NCBI GenBank assembly: GCA_036742455.1
Contig: DAINQU010000037.1
Span: 1-20,728, forward strand
Origin: CAIKZZ01 sp036742455
GTDB taxonomy: Bacteria > Pseudomonadota > Gammaproteobacteria > Steroidobacterales > Steroidobacteraceae
Direction: 5' to 3'
Length of the DNA stretch: 20,728 nucleotides
In this document: positions 14,583-20,728 of the stretch, piece by piece
Layout of the letters: every line of letters begins with the position of its first letter
How positions within the stretch are numbered: position 1 is the stretch's first letter
Notes under the pieces: model-generated
What the model was told of the DNA's origin: nothing
Databases searched by the model: none
What the model saw: the letters and a program-made list of their open reading frames with translations, nothing else
Translations under genes and position numbers: made by a program

Positions 14583-15950
14583 TCAGCGACACACCTCGGC
14601 CAAGAACTCGCCCGCGGTCGCCACATAACGATCGATATCGGCACTCGTGTGCGCAAGACCCGCTTGCGGACCGGCCGAGCCCACCGCGTCCCACAAACCG
14701 CGGTTGGCGAAATACACCCGTCGCGCATCGATAAAGTCGTAATCGAGTGACGCCCAAGCCTGCTCACCGGTGACGGGCAGCTGGGGCTGCAAACAATAGC
14801 CTGCGCGCGGTCCGCACCGAAAGGCGGTCCACGGCAGGGCGTGACGCCGGAACACCGCGTCGAGACCGTCGGCGAGCTGCGCGCCGCGCGCCCGCACAGC
14901 GTCATAGGCCGTGACCGTGAGCACCTGCTCCAGCACCGCTCGGGCGATGTTCATCGCCAACGCACTGCCGTAGGTCGTACCGCCCAACGAGAGGCCGCGC
15001 GGCCCGATGTCCGAATCGAGGTGCCGCGCGACACAGCCGGCCACCGCGTCGCTCATGCCGTACATCGCAAACGCCACGCCGCTGCCGAGGCCTTTGCCCA
15101 GCACGAGAAAGTCCGGCTCCAACGCCCACGCGCGCGTCAACCCGCCGTACGCAAACTGGAAGGTGTGTGCCTCGTCGATGCACAGCAAGGTGCCGTGGCG
15201 ACGCGTCACCGCGCGCAAGCCCTCGTGAAACCCGGCCGTCGGCAGGACGAGGTTGCAGTTGGTCAGGACCGGCTCGGTGAGGACGAGCGCGACGTCGCCA
15301 CGCGCGAGCGTACGCTCCAAGGCGTCCAGATCGTTGAACGGTAGGATCGTCGTATACGCGGCAGAACCGGGCGATAAGCCCGTGGTCTCCGGTACGGTCG
15401 CGCCGTCCTGCGCCTGCACGAGGGTTTCTTCGATGTGACCGTGATAGTGGCCGCCGAAGATCACGATGCGCGGGCGTCCCGTCATGAATCGCGCGATGCG
15501 AATCACTTCCGTGTTCGAACCCGATGCCGACAACGTGTATTGCCAGTGCGGCAGCCCAGTCCGCTCGCTCAGGTGTTCACTGACCACGACCGCGTCTTCG
15601 GTGGGCAGCAGGAAGTGCGTGCCGCGGCGGGCTTGCGCCGCGGCGGCCTCCGCGACCACCGCATTGCCGTAGCCGATCGTGAGGCTGAGATCGCACAGAT
15701 TGAAATCGAGGTAATCCTGGCCGTCGATGTCGGTGAAGGTCGCACCGTGGCCGCGATCGATGTAGATCGGCGGGGTGCGCCAGAGCCCCGCCATCCACGG
15801 CATGGGCACGCCGTGCGGCATGTGGCGCTCGGCCCGCGCCTGCAAGGCGCGGGATTGCGGCGTCCGTGCCACGAAATGGGCGTCCTCGCGGCGACGCAGT
15901 TCGGCCAGCCGTCCCCGATCCAACACGTCCGCAGCGGCACTCTCGCTCAT
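14583..15950 (-). CDS. Class III PLP-dependent aminotransferase (glutamate-1-semialdehyde/beta-amino acid aminotransferase-like)
   Basis: The product has 455 residues. On the minus strand GAGGT precedes the ATG by six bases. Class III signatures are in order: TFTDIDGQDYLDF near 71-83; SASGSNTE at 141-148 for the PLP phosphate; the HYHGH loop at 168-172; DEAH at 259-262 with Asp259 for the PLP pyridine nitrogen; and Lys286 in LGKGLGSG as the Schiff-base lysine; then GTTYGS. The N-terminus (HFVARTPQSRALQARAERHMPHG) is like the group that includes beta-phenylalanine aminotransferases and HemL-like proteins, but the protein is longer than HemL (about 427 residues) and the context is not haem synthesis. 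It probably transaminates an amine or beta/omega-amino acid with pyruvate or 2-oxoglutarate; the substrate is unknown. It is the last gene of the minus-strand block, 126 bases after lysR, and may be on the same transcript or have its own promoter. Confidence 0.88.
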   Translation of the reverse strand: MSESAAADVLDRGRLAELRRREDAHFVARTPQSRALQARAERHMPHGVPMPWMAGLWRTPPIYIDRGHGATFTDIDGQDYLDFNLCDLSLTIGYGNAVVAEAAAAQARRGTHFLLPTEDAVVVSEHLSERTGLPHWQYTLSASGSNTEVIRIARFMTGRPRIVIFGGHYHGHIEETLVQAQDGATVPETTGLSPGSAAYTTILPFNDLDALERTLARGDVALVLTEPVLTNCNLVLPTAGFHEGLRAVTRRHGTLLCIDEAHTFQFAYGGLTRAWALEPDFLVLGKGLGSGVAFAMYGMSDAVAGCVARHLDSDIGPRGLSLGGTTYGSALAMNIARAVLEQVLTVTAYDAVRARGAQLADGLDAVFRRHALPWTAFRCGPRAGYCLQPQLPVTGEQAWASLDYDFIDARRVYFANRGLWDAVGSAGPQAGLAHTSADIDRYVATAGEFLAEVCR

Positions 15951-15988
15951 TCGATGACCTCGTTCAGTGGTAGGGGCAACCGCGGAGC

Positions 15989-16016
15989 GCGGCGGCGACC
16001 GGGCGCACGCCGCCGC
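15989..16016. other. GC-rich hairpin in the lysR-aminotransferase gap
   Basis: GCGGCGGCG (15989-15997) and CGCCGCCGC (16008-16016) form a 9-bp stem with a 10-base loop. It lies in the 126-base gap between the 3' end of the LysR gene and the start of the aminotransferase (both minus strand), about 40 bases upstream of the latter. No T-tract follows on the minus strand. It could weaken read-through or stabilise the downstream mRNA. In such GC-rich DNA this pairing may also be chance. I see nothing else convincing in this gap. Confidence 0.35.
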
Positions 16017-16076
16017 TCGTCACGGCTCGCGGCGCAGACTAGCACGGGCCCATTGGCGCGCGGTACGCGCAGTCCC

Positions 16077-17024
16077 TTACCGCCGCCGGGTCGAGGCGCG
16101 CGGCAACGGCGCCATGCCGGGGATGGCGCGCGTATCAATGAGCTCACGGCAGTGCTCGGTGAACACCGTGACCAGCCGCGTCGGCTTTAACGTCGGCAAC
16201 GCCGCGATCCCGATCCGTACCGGACGGTGATCGCCGCTGAGCGCCAAGCGCACGAGCGGCTTGCCGTCCAACGCGGTTTCGTTCAGTGGCCGTACGTTGA
16301 ACAACGCGTAGCCAAAATCGTTCGCCACCAGCGAGCGCACCACGTCTTGCTGTTGGGCGGTGAGCGCAATCGTGGGTTCGAGCCGCTCGGCGAGGAACAG
16401 GGACATGAAGTAGTCGCGGCTCTGCGGCAGGTCCAAGAGCACCATCGGCAACGGCGCGAGATCGGCGAGCGACACGCTCGTCCGCTTCGCCAGCGGGTGC
16501 GTGGCGCTGACCAGCGCGTACGGCGGTAAGTCGACCAACGGCGTAAAACTAAAATCGACCGACAGCAGCAGGTCGTAGGTGATCGCGACGTCAATCTCCG
16601 CGCGGCGCAACGCTGCCAAAAGATCCTCTTGGTGCGACACCTGCGAGCGCACGGTGGTACCGGGATAGCGCTCGGTGAACGAGCGGATCAGGTCCGGCAT
16701 CAGCAACGGCGCCAGCGTCGAAAACCAGCCGACCGACATCTCCCCGCTCGGCTTCAACTGCAGATCGGCTGCCGCCGCGTAGAGTCCGTCCGCCTGCCGC
16801 AGCAGCAGGTGCGCCTCGCGCAGCAGCGAGCGACCGGCACTCGTCAGCGTCAGGCCTTGGGCGTGGTGTCGCACGAAGAGCTGCGTCCCGAGCTCCTCCT
16901 CCAGCTGCGAGATGGCTGCCGAGATCGCCGGTTGCGAGATATTCACGCGCTGTGAGGCGAGCGTGATGCTGCCGGTCTCACCGGCGGCGGCAAAGTACGA
17001 CAGCTGACGCAAAGTAAAGCTCAT
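16077..17024 (-). CDS. LysR-family transcriptional regulator
   Basis: The product has 315 residues, the usual LysR length. Residues 1-65 are the winged helix-turn-helix (MSFTLRQLSYFAAAGETGS, then SQPAISAAISQLEEELGTQLFVR). Residues about 90-300 are the periplasmic-binding-protein-like effector domain (GEMSVGWFSTLAPLLMPDLI, IDVAITYDLL, LVANDFGYALFNV). The ribosome binding site GAGG overlaps the stop of the DUF1028 gene, with the start codon 6 bases beyond that stop. The regulator is thus inside the operon it probably controls, unlike the usual divergent LysR layout. The effector is probably a substrate or intermediate of the neighbouring amine or amino-acid enzymes; this is inferred from context only. 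The C-terminus ends in a short Arg-rich run. Confidence 0.95.
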   Translation of the reverse strand: MSFTLRQLSYFAAAGETGSITLASQRVNISQPAISAAISQLEEELGTQLFVRHHAQGLTLTSAGRSLLREAHLLLRQADGLYAAAADLQLKPSGEMSVGWFSTLAPLLMPDLIRSFTERYPGTTVRSQVSHQEDLLAALRRAEIDVAITYDLLLSVDFSFTPLVDLPPYALVSATHPLAKRTSVSLADLAPLPMVLLDLPQSRDYFMSLFLAERLEPTIALTAQQQDVVRSLVANDFGYALFNVRPLNETALDGKPLVRLALSGDHRPVRIGIAALPTLKPTRLVTVFTEHCRELIDTRAIPGMAPLPRASTRRR

Positions 17025-17030
17025 CGGGCC

Positions 17031-17705
17031 TCAGTCTTCGCCCGGCACGCCGTATTTCGGCGCGCCATCGGGCTGCAACGCTCGGCGCACATAGTCGTCG
17101 ATTTGCGGCGCGTAAATCCGGTACGCAGCCCGCAATTCGGCAATCGGGTCACCCTCCGACCAGTCCACGCGCAGATCCACGACCGGCCAGGACACGTCCC
17201 GCACGACCAAGAGGCCGGCCGAGTGCACCGGCCCTGCCTCCCCGCCGTGCGCCAAGCCCGCCTCGAGCGCGCTGAGCAAGCGGTGACCCAACTCGCCCTC
17301 CGCCGCCTCAAAGGCCGCCACCATGACCGCGGGCACGTCCGCTCGCGCGAGCAAATTGCCCGCACTCGCGGCGTCGACGCCCGTGGCCTCGCCCACCACG
17401 CCGAGCGCGTGCGTGCCCGAATGGATGGCGGGCGCCCCGTCCGCACCGATCACGAGCAGTTGCCGGTACGCGCCGTACGGCGTGTCCCGCAACGCGGCCG
17501 CGATCGCAGCCTCGGCCGACAGACCCGCGGCGAGCGCGTCGAGTGCCTGCGGTGCCAAGCGCGGATCGGTGATGTTTTGCGTGGCGACGGCGCCGGCGTG
17601 GGCGCGGCCGTGCGCGCAGCGCGCCGCGACCGCAGGCGACGAACTCGAGATCGCGACACCGAACGAACGGCGGTCGGCCGACCGGGCCACGATGGAAAAG
17701 GTCAT
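17031..17705 (-). CDS. DUF1028 family protein (Ntn-hydrolase-like)
   Basis: The product has 224 residues from the start at 17705. I preferred this start to the longer upstream frame because DUF1028 proteins typically begin MTFSIVAR, and because the ATG overlaps the stop of the RidA gene (ATGA). The family places a Thr or Ser right after Met, and its fold is grouped with N-terminal nucleophile hydrolases; here Thr2 would be the candidate nucleophile. Other family marks are FGVAISSSSPAV, the GAVATQN stretch, and DPIAELRAAYRIYAPQ at the end. No function is firmly established for this family. Genes of this family sit near RidA and M20 deacylases, as here, which points to a role in breaking an amide bond in an amino-acid derivative (inference). 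No signal peptide is visible, so it is cytosolic. Confidence 0.88.
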   Translation of the reverse strand: MTFSIVARSADRRSFGVAISSSSPAVAARCAHGRAHAGAVATQNITDPRLAPQALDALAAGLSAEAAIAAALRDTPYGAYRQLLVIGADGAPAIHSGTHALGVVGEATGVDAASAGNLLARADVPAVMVAAFEAAEGELGHRLLSALEAGLAHGGEAGPVHSAGLLVVRDVSWPVVDLRVDWSEGDPIAELRAAYRIYAPQIDDYVRRALQPDGAPKYGVPGED

Positions 17706-18124
17706 GCGACGGGCTCGTCCGGGATGACGGCGATCACGTCCACTTCGACCATCCATTCGGGCCGGGCGAGGCCTGCGACCACGATTCCCGTCGAGACCGG
17801 ATGCACCCCTTTCAACCAACGGCCGATCGTGCGGTACACCGGCTCGCGGATGCGCGCATCGGTGAGGTAGATCGTGATTTTGCAAATGTGCTCAAGCTGA
17901 GCCCCGGCCTCGTGGAGCAGCGTCTGTAAGTTCTGCATCGCCTGTTCGGTCTGTGCCACCGGATCGCCGATGCCGACGTTCACCGCGGTGTCCAAGTCTT
18001 GGCCGACTTGGCCGCGCACAAACACCATCGACCCGCGCGCGACCACGGTGTGGCAAAGGTCGTTATCGAGCTTTTGCTCGGGATAGGTGTCACGGGTGTT
18101 GAACGGTCGGATACGGGTGTGCAC
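17702..18124 (-). CDS. RidA/YjgF family protein lacking the usual catalytic arginine
   Basis: The start is GTG at 18124: AAGGAG lies five bases upstream, while an in-frame ATG eleven codons earlier has no such site. The product has 140 residues. It has the RidA (chorismate-mutase-like trimer) pattern: VFVRGQVGQD in the N-terminal part, AVAQTEQAMQNLQTLL-like helix, ICKITIYLTD, and MVEVDVIAVIP at the end. In enzymatic RidA proteins an Arg (Arg105 of E. coli RidA, in PARS) binds the substrate carboxylate and helps hydrolyse imines. Here the aligned stretch reads HPVSTG, so Arg is replaced by Ser. That is a feature of the non-canonical Rid4-Rid7 groups, whose function is mostly unknown. It overlaps the DUF1028 gene by 4 bases (ATGA), so they are co-translated. 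Confidence 0.9.
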   Translation of the reverse strand: MHTRIRPFNTRDTYPEQKLDNDLCHTVVARGSMVFVRGQVGQDLDTAVNVGIGDPVAQTEQAMQNLQTLLHEAGAQLEHICKITIYLTDARIREPVYRTIGRWLKGVHPVSTGIVVAGLARPEWMVEVDVIAVIPDEPVA

Positions 18125-18317
18125 AGAAACTCCTTCAAGCCGCACGGAATTCAGCATGTGTCACGCGACCGGAATCGATCGACTCGGCGCGGGCTGCGAT
18201 GGCAGCGCTCGACACCGTGCGTCCGAACCCGACGCGGACGCGCCGATGGGAGACGCATAATTCCACAAAACAGCCCGCTGTGCCCTTGCCGGCAACCGAA
18301 GGGTCCGAGGTCGTCGC
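18125..18317 (-). promoter_or_regulatory. Gap upstream of the ridA operon: AT-rich island, inverted repeats, weak promoter candidate
   Basis: This 193-base gap separates the stop of argE from the GTG of the RidA gene. It contains an AT-rich island (about 18255-18273) that stands out from the GC-rich surroundings. On the minus strand TTGCCG (18295-18290) lies 17 bases ahead of TGTTTT (18272-18267), a weak -35/-10 pair. TTGCCGGCAA (18286-18295) is a palindrome, and GCGTCCG (18219-18225) pairs with CGGACGC (18235-18241). The ribosome binding site AAGGAG of ridA is at 18135-18130. No T-rich terminator for argE is visible. A separate promoter for ridA is plausible, but this is inference. Confidence 0.25.
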
Positions 18318-19466
18318 TCAGGCCCGCAAACGCGCCAAGAGTCCATCCAGCATGGCGTCGCAGCGCGCCAGCTGGTCAACCTCGATGTACTCGTCGGCCT
18401 GGTGCCCTTGCTCAATGGACCCCGGCCCGCACACGACCGTTGGAATGCCGAGGCGGCCGCTGAAGAGCCCGCCTTCGCTGCCAAAGCCCACCTTGATCAC
18501 GCCGGGCAATCCGGTGAGCTCCGCCACCAGCGCCACGAGCGGATGGTCCTCCGGCGTCTCGAGGCCCGGATAGGCGTTGGTGACCCGAAGTTCTATCTCG
18601 GCCTGCTTCGTGTCGCGGCTCGCCTCGACAGCGAGACGCGTCGCCTCGGTGCGCAGCACCTGCAGCAGTGCATCCGGATCGTCGGTGGCCAGATGCCGGA
18701 TCTCGAGGTCCATCTCACACCGATCCGGGACGATATTGAGGGCCGTGCCGCCGTGGACGACGCCGACGTGCAAGGTCGTGTACGGCACCGTGTAGGCCGG
18801 GTCGCGTCGACCGTGCGCGACGATATGCGTCTGCTGACGGCGAACGACGCCGATCAGATCCGTCGCAAGATGGATGGCGTTGATCCCGTGATCGGGATAC
18901 GCCGAGTGCGCCGCATGCCCGTGGCAGGTGGCGCGCAGCGCCATTTTGCCTTTGTGTCCAATCGCGGTCCGCAAGCGCGTCGGTTCGCCGACGATGCACA
19001 GCGTGGGCCGCACGGGCCACGTCGCCATGTCCTCGATCAGGGACCGCACGCCGAGACAGCCCACCTCCTCGTCGTACGAGAACGCCAACTGCAGCGGCGT
19101 CGCGAGCGTCATCCGGCTGGCCCGATCGGCGGCCGCGAGCGCACAAGCGAGAAAGCCTTTCATGTCCGCGGTTCCGCGGCCGTACAAACGCCCATCGCGT
19201 TCGGTCAGGGCAAACGGATCGCGCGTCCACGGTTGACCGTCGACCGGCACGACGTCGGTGTGGCCCGACAGCAAGACACCGCCCCGATCGGTCGGCCCGA
19301 CGGTCGCCATCAGATTGGCTTTGCGACCGCTGGGGTCAACGTAGCGGTGACTGGCGATGCCGCAGGCGGCGAGAAAATCCTGCACGTAATCGATGAGCGC
19401 CAAATTGGAGTCGCGGCTCACGGTCGGAAACGCAATCAGGCGGTCAAGGATCTCGCGCGTCAGCAT
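18318..19466 (-). CDS. argE: Acetylornithine deacetylase-like M20 metallopeptidase
   Basis: The product has 382 residues, the usual ArgE length, and the ATG has GGAG upstream. M20 metal-binding and catalytic residues are all visible: His69 with Asp71 in SGHTDVVP, Asp101 in GTADMKGF, Glu133-Glu134 in YDEEVGCLG, Glu161 in GEPT, and His355 in EQGHQADEY near the end. The enzyme uses two metal ions (usually Zn or Co) to remove an acyl group from an N-acylated amino acid; in arginine synthesis this is N2-acetylornithine to ornithine plus acetate. The sequence is strongly ArgE-like. Its place beside RidA, DUF1028 and an aminotransferase, and not with other arg genes, leaves open a degradative role on another N-acyl amino acid. 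It is divergent from scoA. Confidence 0.88.
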   Translation of the reverse strand: MLTREILDRLIAFPTVSRDSNLALIDYVQDFLAACGIASHRYVDPSGRKANLMATVGPTDRGGVLLSGHTDVVPVDGQPWTRDPFALTERDGRLYGRGTADMKGFLACALAAADRASRMTLATPLQLAFSYDEEVGCLGVRSLIEDMATWPVRPTLCIVGEPTRLRTAIGHKGKMALRATCHGHAAHSAYPDHGINAIHLATDLIGVVRRQQTHIVAHGRRDPAYTVPYTTLHVGVVHGGTALNIVPDRCEMDLEIRHLATDDPDALLQVLRTEATRLAVEASRDTKQAEIELRVTNAYPGLETPEDHPLVALVAELTGLPGVIKVGFGSEGGLFSGRLGIPTVVCGPGSIEQGHQADEYIEVDQLARCDAMLDGLLARLRA

Positions 19467-19625
19467 CGTTTTCTCACTCCGGTTTGGCCCATCTTAGCGC
19501 GCTCGGCGCGCGTATCGGCCAGAAGAGCGCACCCGCCCGCCGCGCCCACGCGTCGCGGAACGGACGACGACTTTGCTACCATGACCGACTTTTACACCGC
19601 TCGGCTCCCGCGAGGTCCGCGTCCC
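19467..19625. promoter_or_regulatory. Divergent promoter region between argE and scoA
   Basis: These 159 bases separate argE (minus) from scoA (plus), so promoters for both must be here or within the ORFs. On the minus strand TAAGAT (19496-19491) is a -10-like hexamer for argE, but no good -35 lies 17 bases upstream. GCGCGC-TCG-GCGCGC (19497-19511) is an inverted repeat next to it and could be an operator. For scoA an extended -10-like TGCTACCAT occurs near 19574-19582. GAGGT (19612-19616) is the scoA ribosome binding site. All promoter calls are weak. Confidence 0.3.
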
Positions 19626-20333
19626 ATGAACAAGATCTATCCCACCGCCGCGTCGGCGCTGGACGGCATTATCCGCGACGGGCAATTGCTCGCCGTCGGC
19701 GGCTTTGGCCTCTGCGGAATCCCCGAGGCCCTGATCGACGCGTTGCGCGACACGGGCGCGCGGGACCTTACGGTGATCTCCAACAACGCCGGCGTCGACG
19801 GTCTCGGTCTGGGGAAGCTGCTCGAGACGCGGCAGATCAAAAAGATGATCTCGTCCTACGTCGGCGAGAACAAAGAATTTGAACGCCAGTATCTGGCCGG
19901 CGAGCTCGAGCTTGAATTCACGCCACAGGGCACGCTGGCCGAAAAGCTGCGCGCCGGTGGCGCCGGTATACCGGCGTTCTTCACGCAGACGGGCGTCGGC
20001 ACGATCGTCGCCGAAGGCAAAGAGCTGCGCGAATTCGACGGCAAAACGTACGTGATGGAACGCTCGTTGGTGCCCGATGTGGCGTTGATCAAAGCGCACG
20101 TCGCCGATCGCAGCGGCAATCTGCGCTTCCGCCTCACCTCGCGCAACTTCAACCCGGCCGCGGCAACCGCCGGGAAGATCTGCGTGGTGGAGGTCGAGGA
20201 GATCGTCGAAAACGGCGCCATTGCCCCGGACGACGTGCACCTGCCGGGGATCTACGTTCACCGGATCGTGCGCAACGCCCACCCTGCCAAGCACATCGAA
20301 AAGCGCACCGTCACCGTGCGCGCGGGAGAGTGA
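19626..20333 (+). CDS. scoA: 3-oxoacid (succinyl-CoA:acetoacetate-type) CoA-transferase subunit A
   Basis: The product has 235 residues, the normal length for the alpha subunit. I chose ATG 19626 because GAGGT precedes it by nine bases and MNKIYPTA matches the family N-terminus. An in-frame ATG 15 codons earlier (19581) lacks a ribosome binding site. Family marks are GGFGLCGIPEALI (residues 25-37, CoA-binding glycine-rich loop), ISNNAGVDGLGLG, SYVGENKEFERQYL, GAGIPAFFTQTGVGT and LPGIYVHRIV. With subunit B it moves CoA from succinyl-CoA (or another acyl-CoA) to acetoacetate or a similar 3-oxoacid, used in ketone-body, short-chain fatty acid or aromatic breakdown. It is one base from scoB, a two-gene operon. 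It is cytosolic. Confidence 0.95.
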   Translation: MNKIYPTAASALDGIIRDGQLLAVGGFGLCGIPEALIDALRDTGARDLTVISNNAGVDGLGLGKLLETRQIKKMISSYVGENKEFERQYLAGELELEFTPQGTLAEKLRAGGAGIPAFFTQTGVGTIVAEGKELREFDGKTYVMERSLVPDVALIKAHVADRSGNLRFRLTSRNFNPAAATAGKICVVEVEEIVENGAIAPDDVHLPGIYVHRIVRNAHPAKHIEKRTVTVRAGE

Positions 20334-20334
20334 C

Positions 20335-20728
20335 ATGCCCTGGACCCAAGAACAGATGGCGGCCCGCGCGGCCCTCGAACTGCGCGACGGCTATTACGTC
20401 AATCTCGGGATCGGCATCCCGACGCTCGTCGCGAACTTCGTGCCGGCGGACATGGAAGTCTGGCTGCAGAGCGAGAACGGCATGCTCGGCATCGGGCCCT
20501 TTCCGACCGAAGACGCGGTCGATGCCGACCTCATCAACGCCGGTAAGCAGACGGTCACCACCATCGCCGGGTCCTCGATCTTTTCGAGCGACCAAAGCTT
20601 CGCCATGATCCGCGGCGGCAAGATCAATCTGGCGATCTTGGGCGCGATGCAGGTCAGCGAGCACGGCGATCTGGCCAACTGGATGATCCCCGGCAAGATG
20701 ATCAAAGGCATGGGCGGCGCCATGGACC
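20335..20728 (+). CDS. scoB: 3-oxoacid CoA-transferase subunit B, 3' partial
   Basis: The first 131 residues are in the window and the gene runs past the end. The ATG is one base after the scoA stop, so translation is coupled. GGGAGAG just before the scoA stop serves as ribosome binding site. Family marks are WTQEQMAARAALEL, YVNLGIGIPTLV (residues 21-32), and Glu47 in QSENGMLGIGP, the catalytic glutamate that forms the glutamyl-CoA thioester. IAGSSIFSSDQSFAMIRGG and NWMIPGKMIKGMGGAMD are also typical. With subunit A it forms the active CoA-transferase. No defect is seen in the visible part. Confidence 0.95.
   Translation, partial: MPWTQEQMAARAALELRDGYYVNLGIGIPTLVANFVPADMEVWLQSENGMLGIGPFPTEDAVDADLINAGKQTVTTIAGSSIFSSDQSFAMIRGGKINLAILGAMQVSEHGDLANWMIPGKMIKGMGGAMD

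Noticed and set aside
13679..14905. 408-residue open frame on the minus strand across the repeat gene and the aminotransferase end
   Set aside because: It runs antisense to the solenoid gene and over the terminator hairpins, and has no recognisable domain; the + strand frame has a ribosome site and clear RTX features.
17706..17885. Longer N-terminus of the DUF1028 frame (start at 17885)
   Set aside because: It overlaps the RidA gene for 180 bases, and the family N-terminus MTFSIVAR begins at 17705.
18402..19625. Long N-terminal extension of the scoA frame (start at 18402)
   Set aside because: The extra part is antisense to argE; scoA has its own ribosome site and family N-terminus at 19626.

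Overview
This is a GC-rich window (about two thirds G+C by eye) from a Gram-negative bacterium, most likely a proteobacterium. The evidence is a TolC-type outer-membrane protein, a type I secretion (RTX-like) cargo protein, a LysR regulator, and a two-subunit 3-oxoacid CoA-transferase of proteobacterial type. I cannot fix the family or genus; Gammaproteobacteria is a guess.

Left half (2-14506, all + strand): an accessory locus. It opens inside the last part of a non-ribosomal peptide synthetase (A-PCP-C-A-PCP-TE). By my hand-read specificity residues, the two adenylation domains look proline-like and then valine-like, so the peptide probably ends in Pro-Val. After the thioesterase the protein carries an unusual tail of about 250 residues (helical repeats plus a 'GW' beta domain). 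The next gene overlaps the NRPS stop by ATGA. It encodes a very large composite protein: helical repeats, beta domains, a GT2 and a GT4 glycosyltransferase, two ChW-like repeats, and a Lys/Ala-rich histone-H1-like tail with an AT-hook-like motif. A short patch of low GC lies inside it. A second GT4 glycosyltransferase follows behind a strong intercistronic hairpin. Then come a TolC-family outer-membrane protein and a beta-solenoid/RTX-like protein with no signal peptide, probably the secreted cargo. Two tandem hairpins end this block. My working idea, an inference only, is that the locus makes a peptide and a glycosylated cell-surface or secreted product that leaves by type I secretion.

Right half (14583-19466, all - strand): a small-molecule amine or amino-acid metabolism block. 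Read in transcription order it is argE-like M20 deacylase, RidA-family protein (lacking the usual catalytic Arg), DUF1028 protein, LysR regulator, and a class III aminotransferase. The RidA-DUF1028-LysR part is tightly packed (ATGA overlap, then a 6-nt gap) and is surely co-transcribed.

Right edge (19626-20728, + strand): scoA and scoB, the 3-oxoacid CoA-transferase subunits. They are divergent from argE, and scoB is cut by the window end.

I saw no tRNA, rRNA, CRISPR array, insertion sequence or origin.
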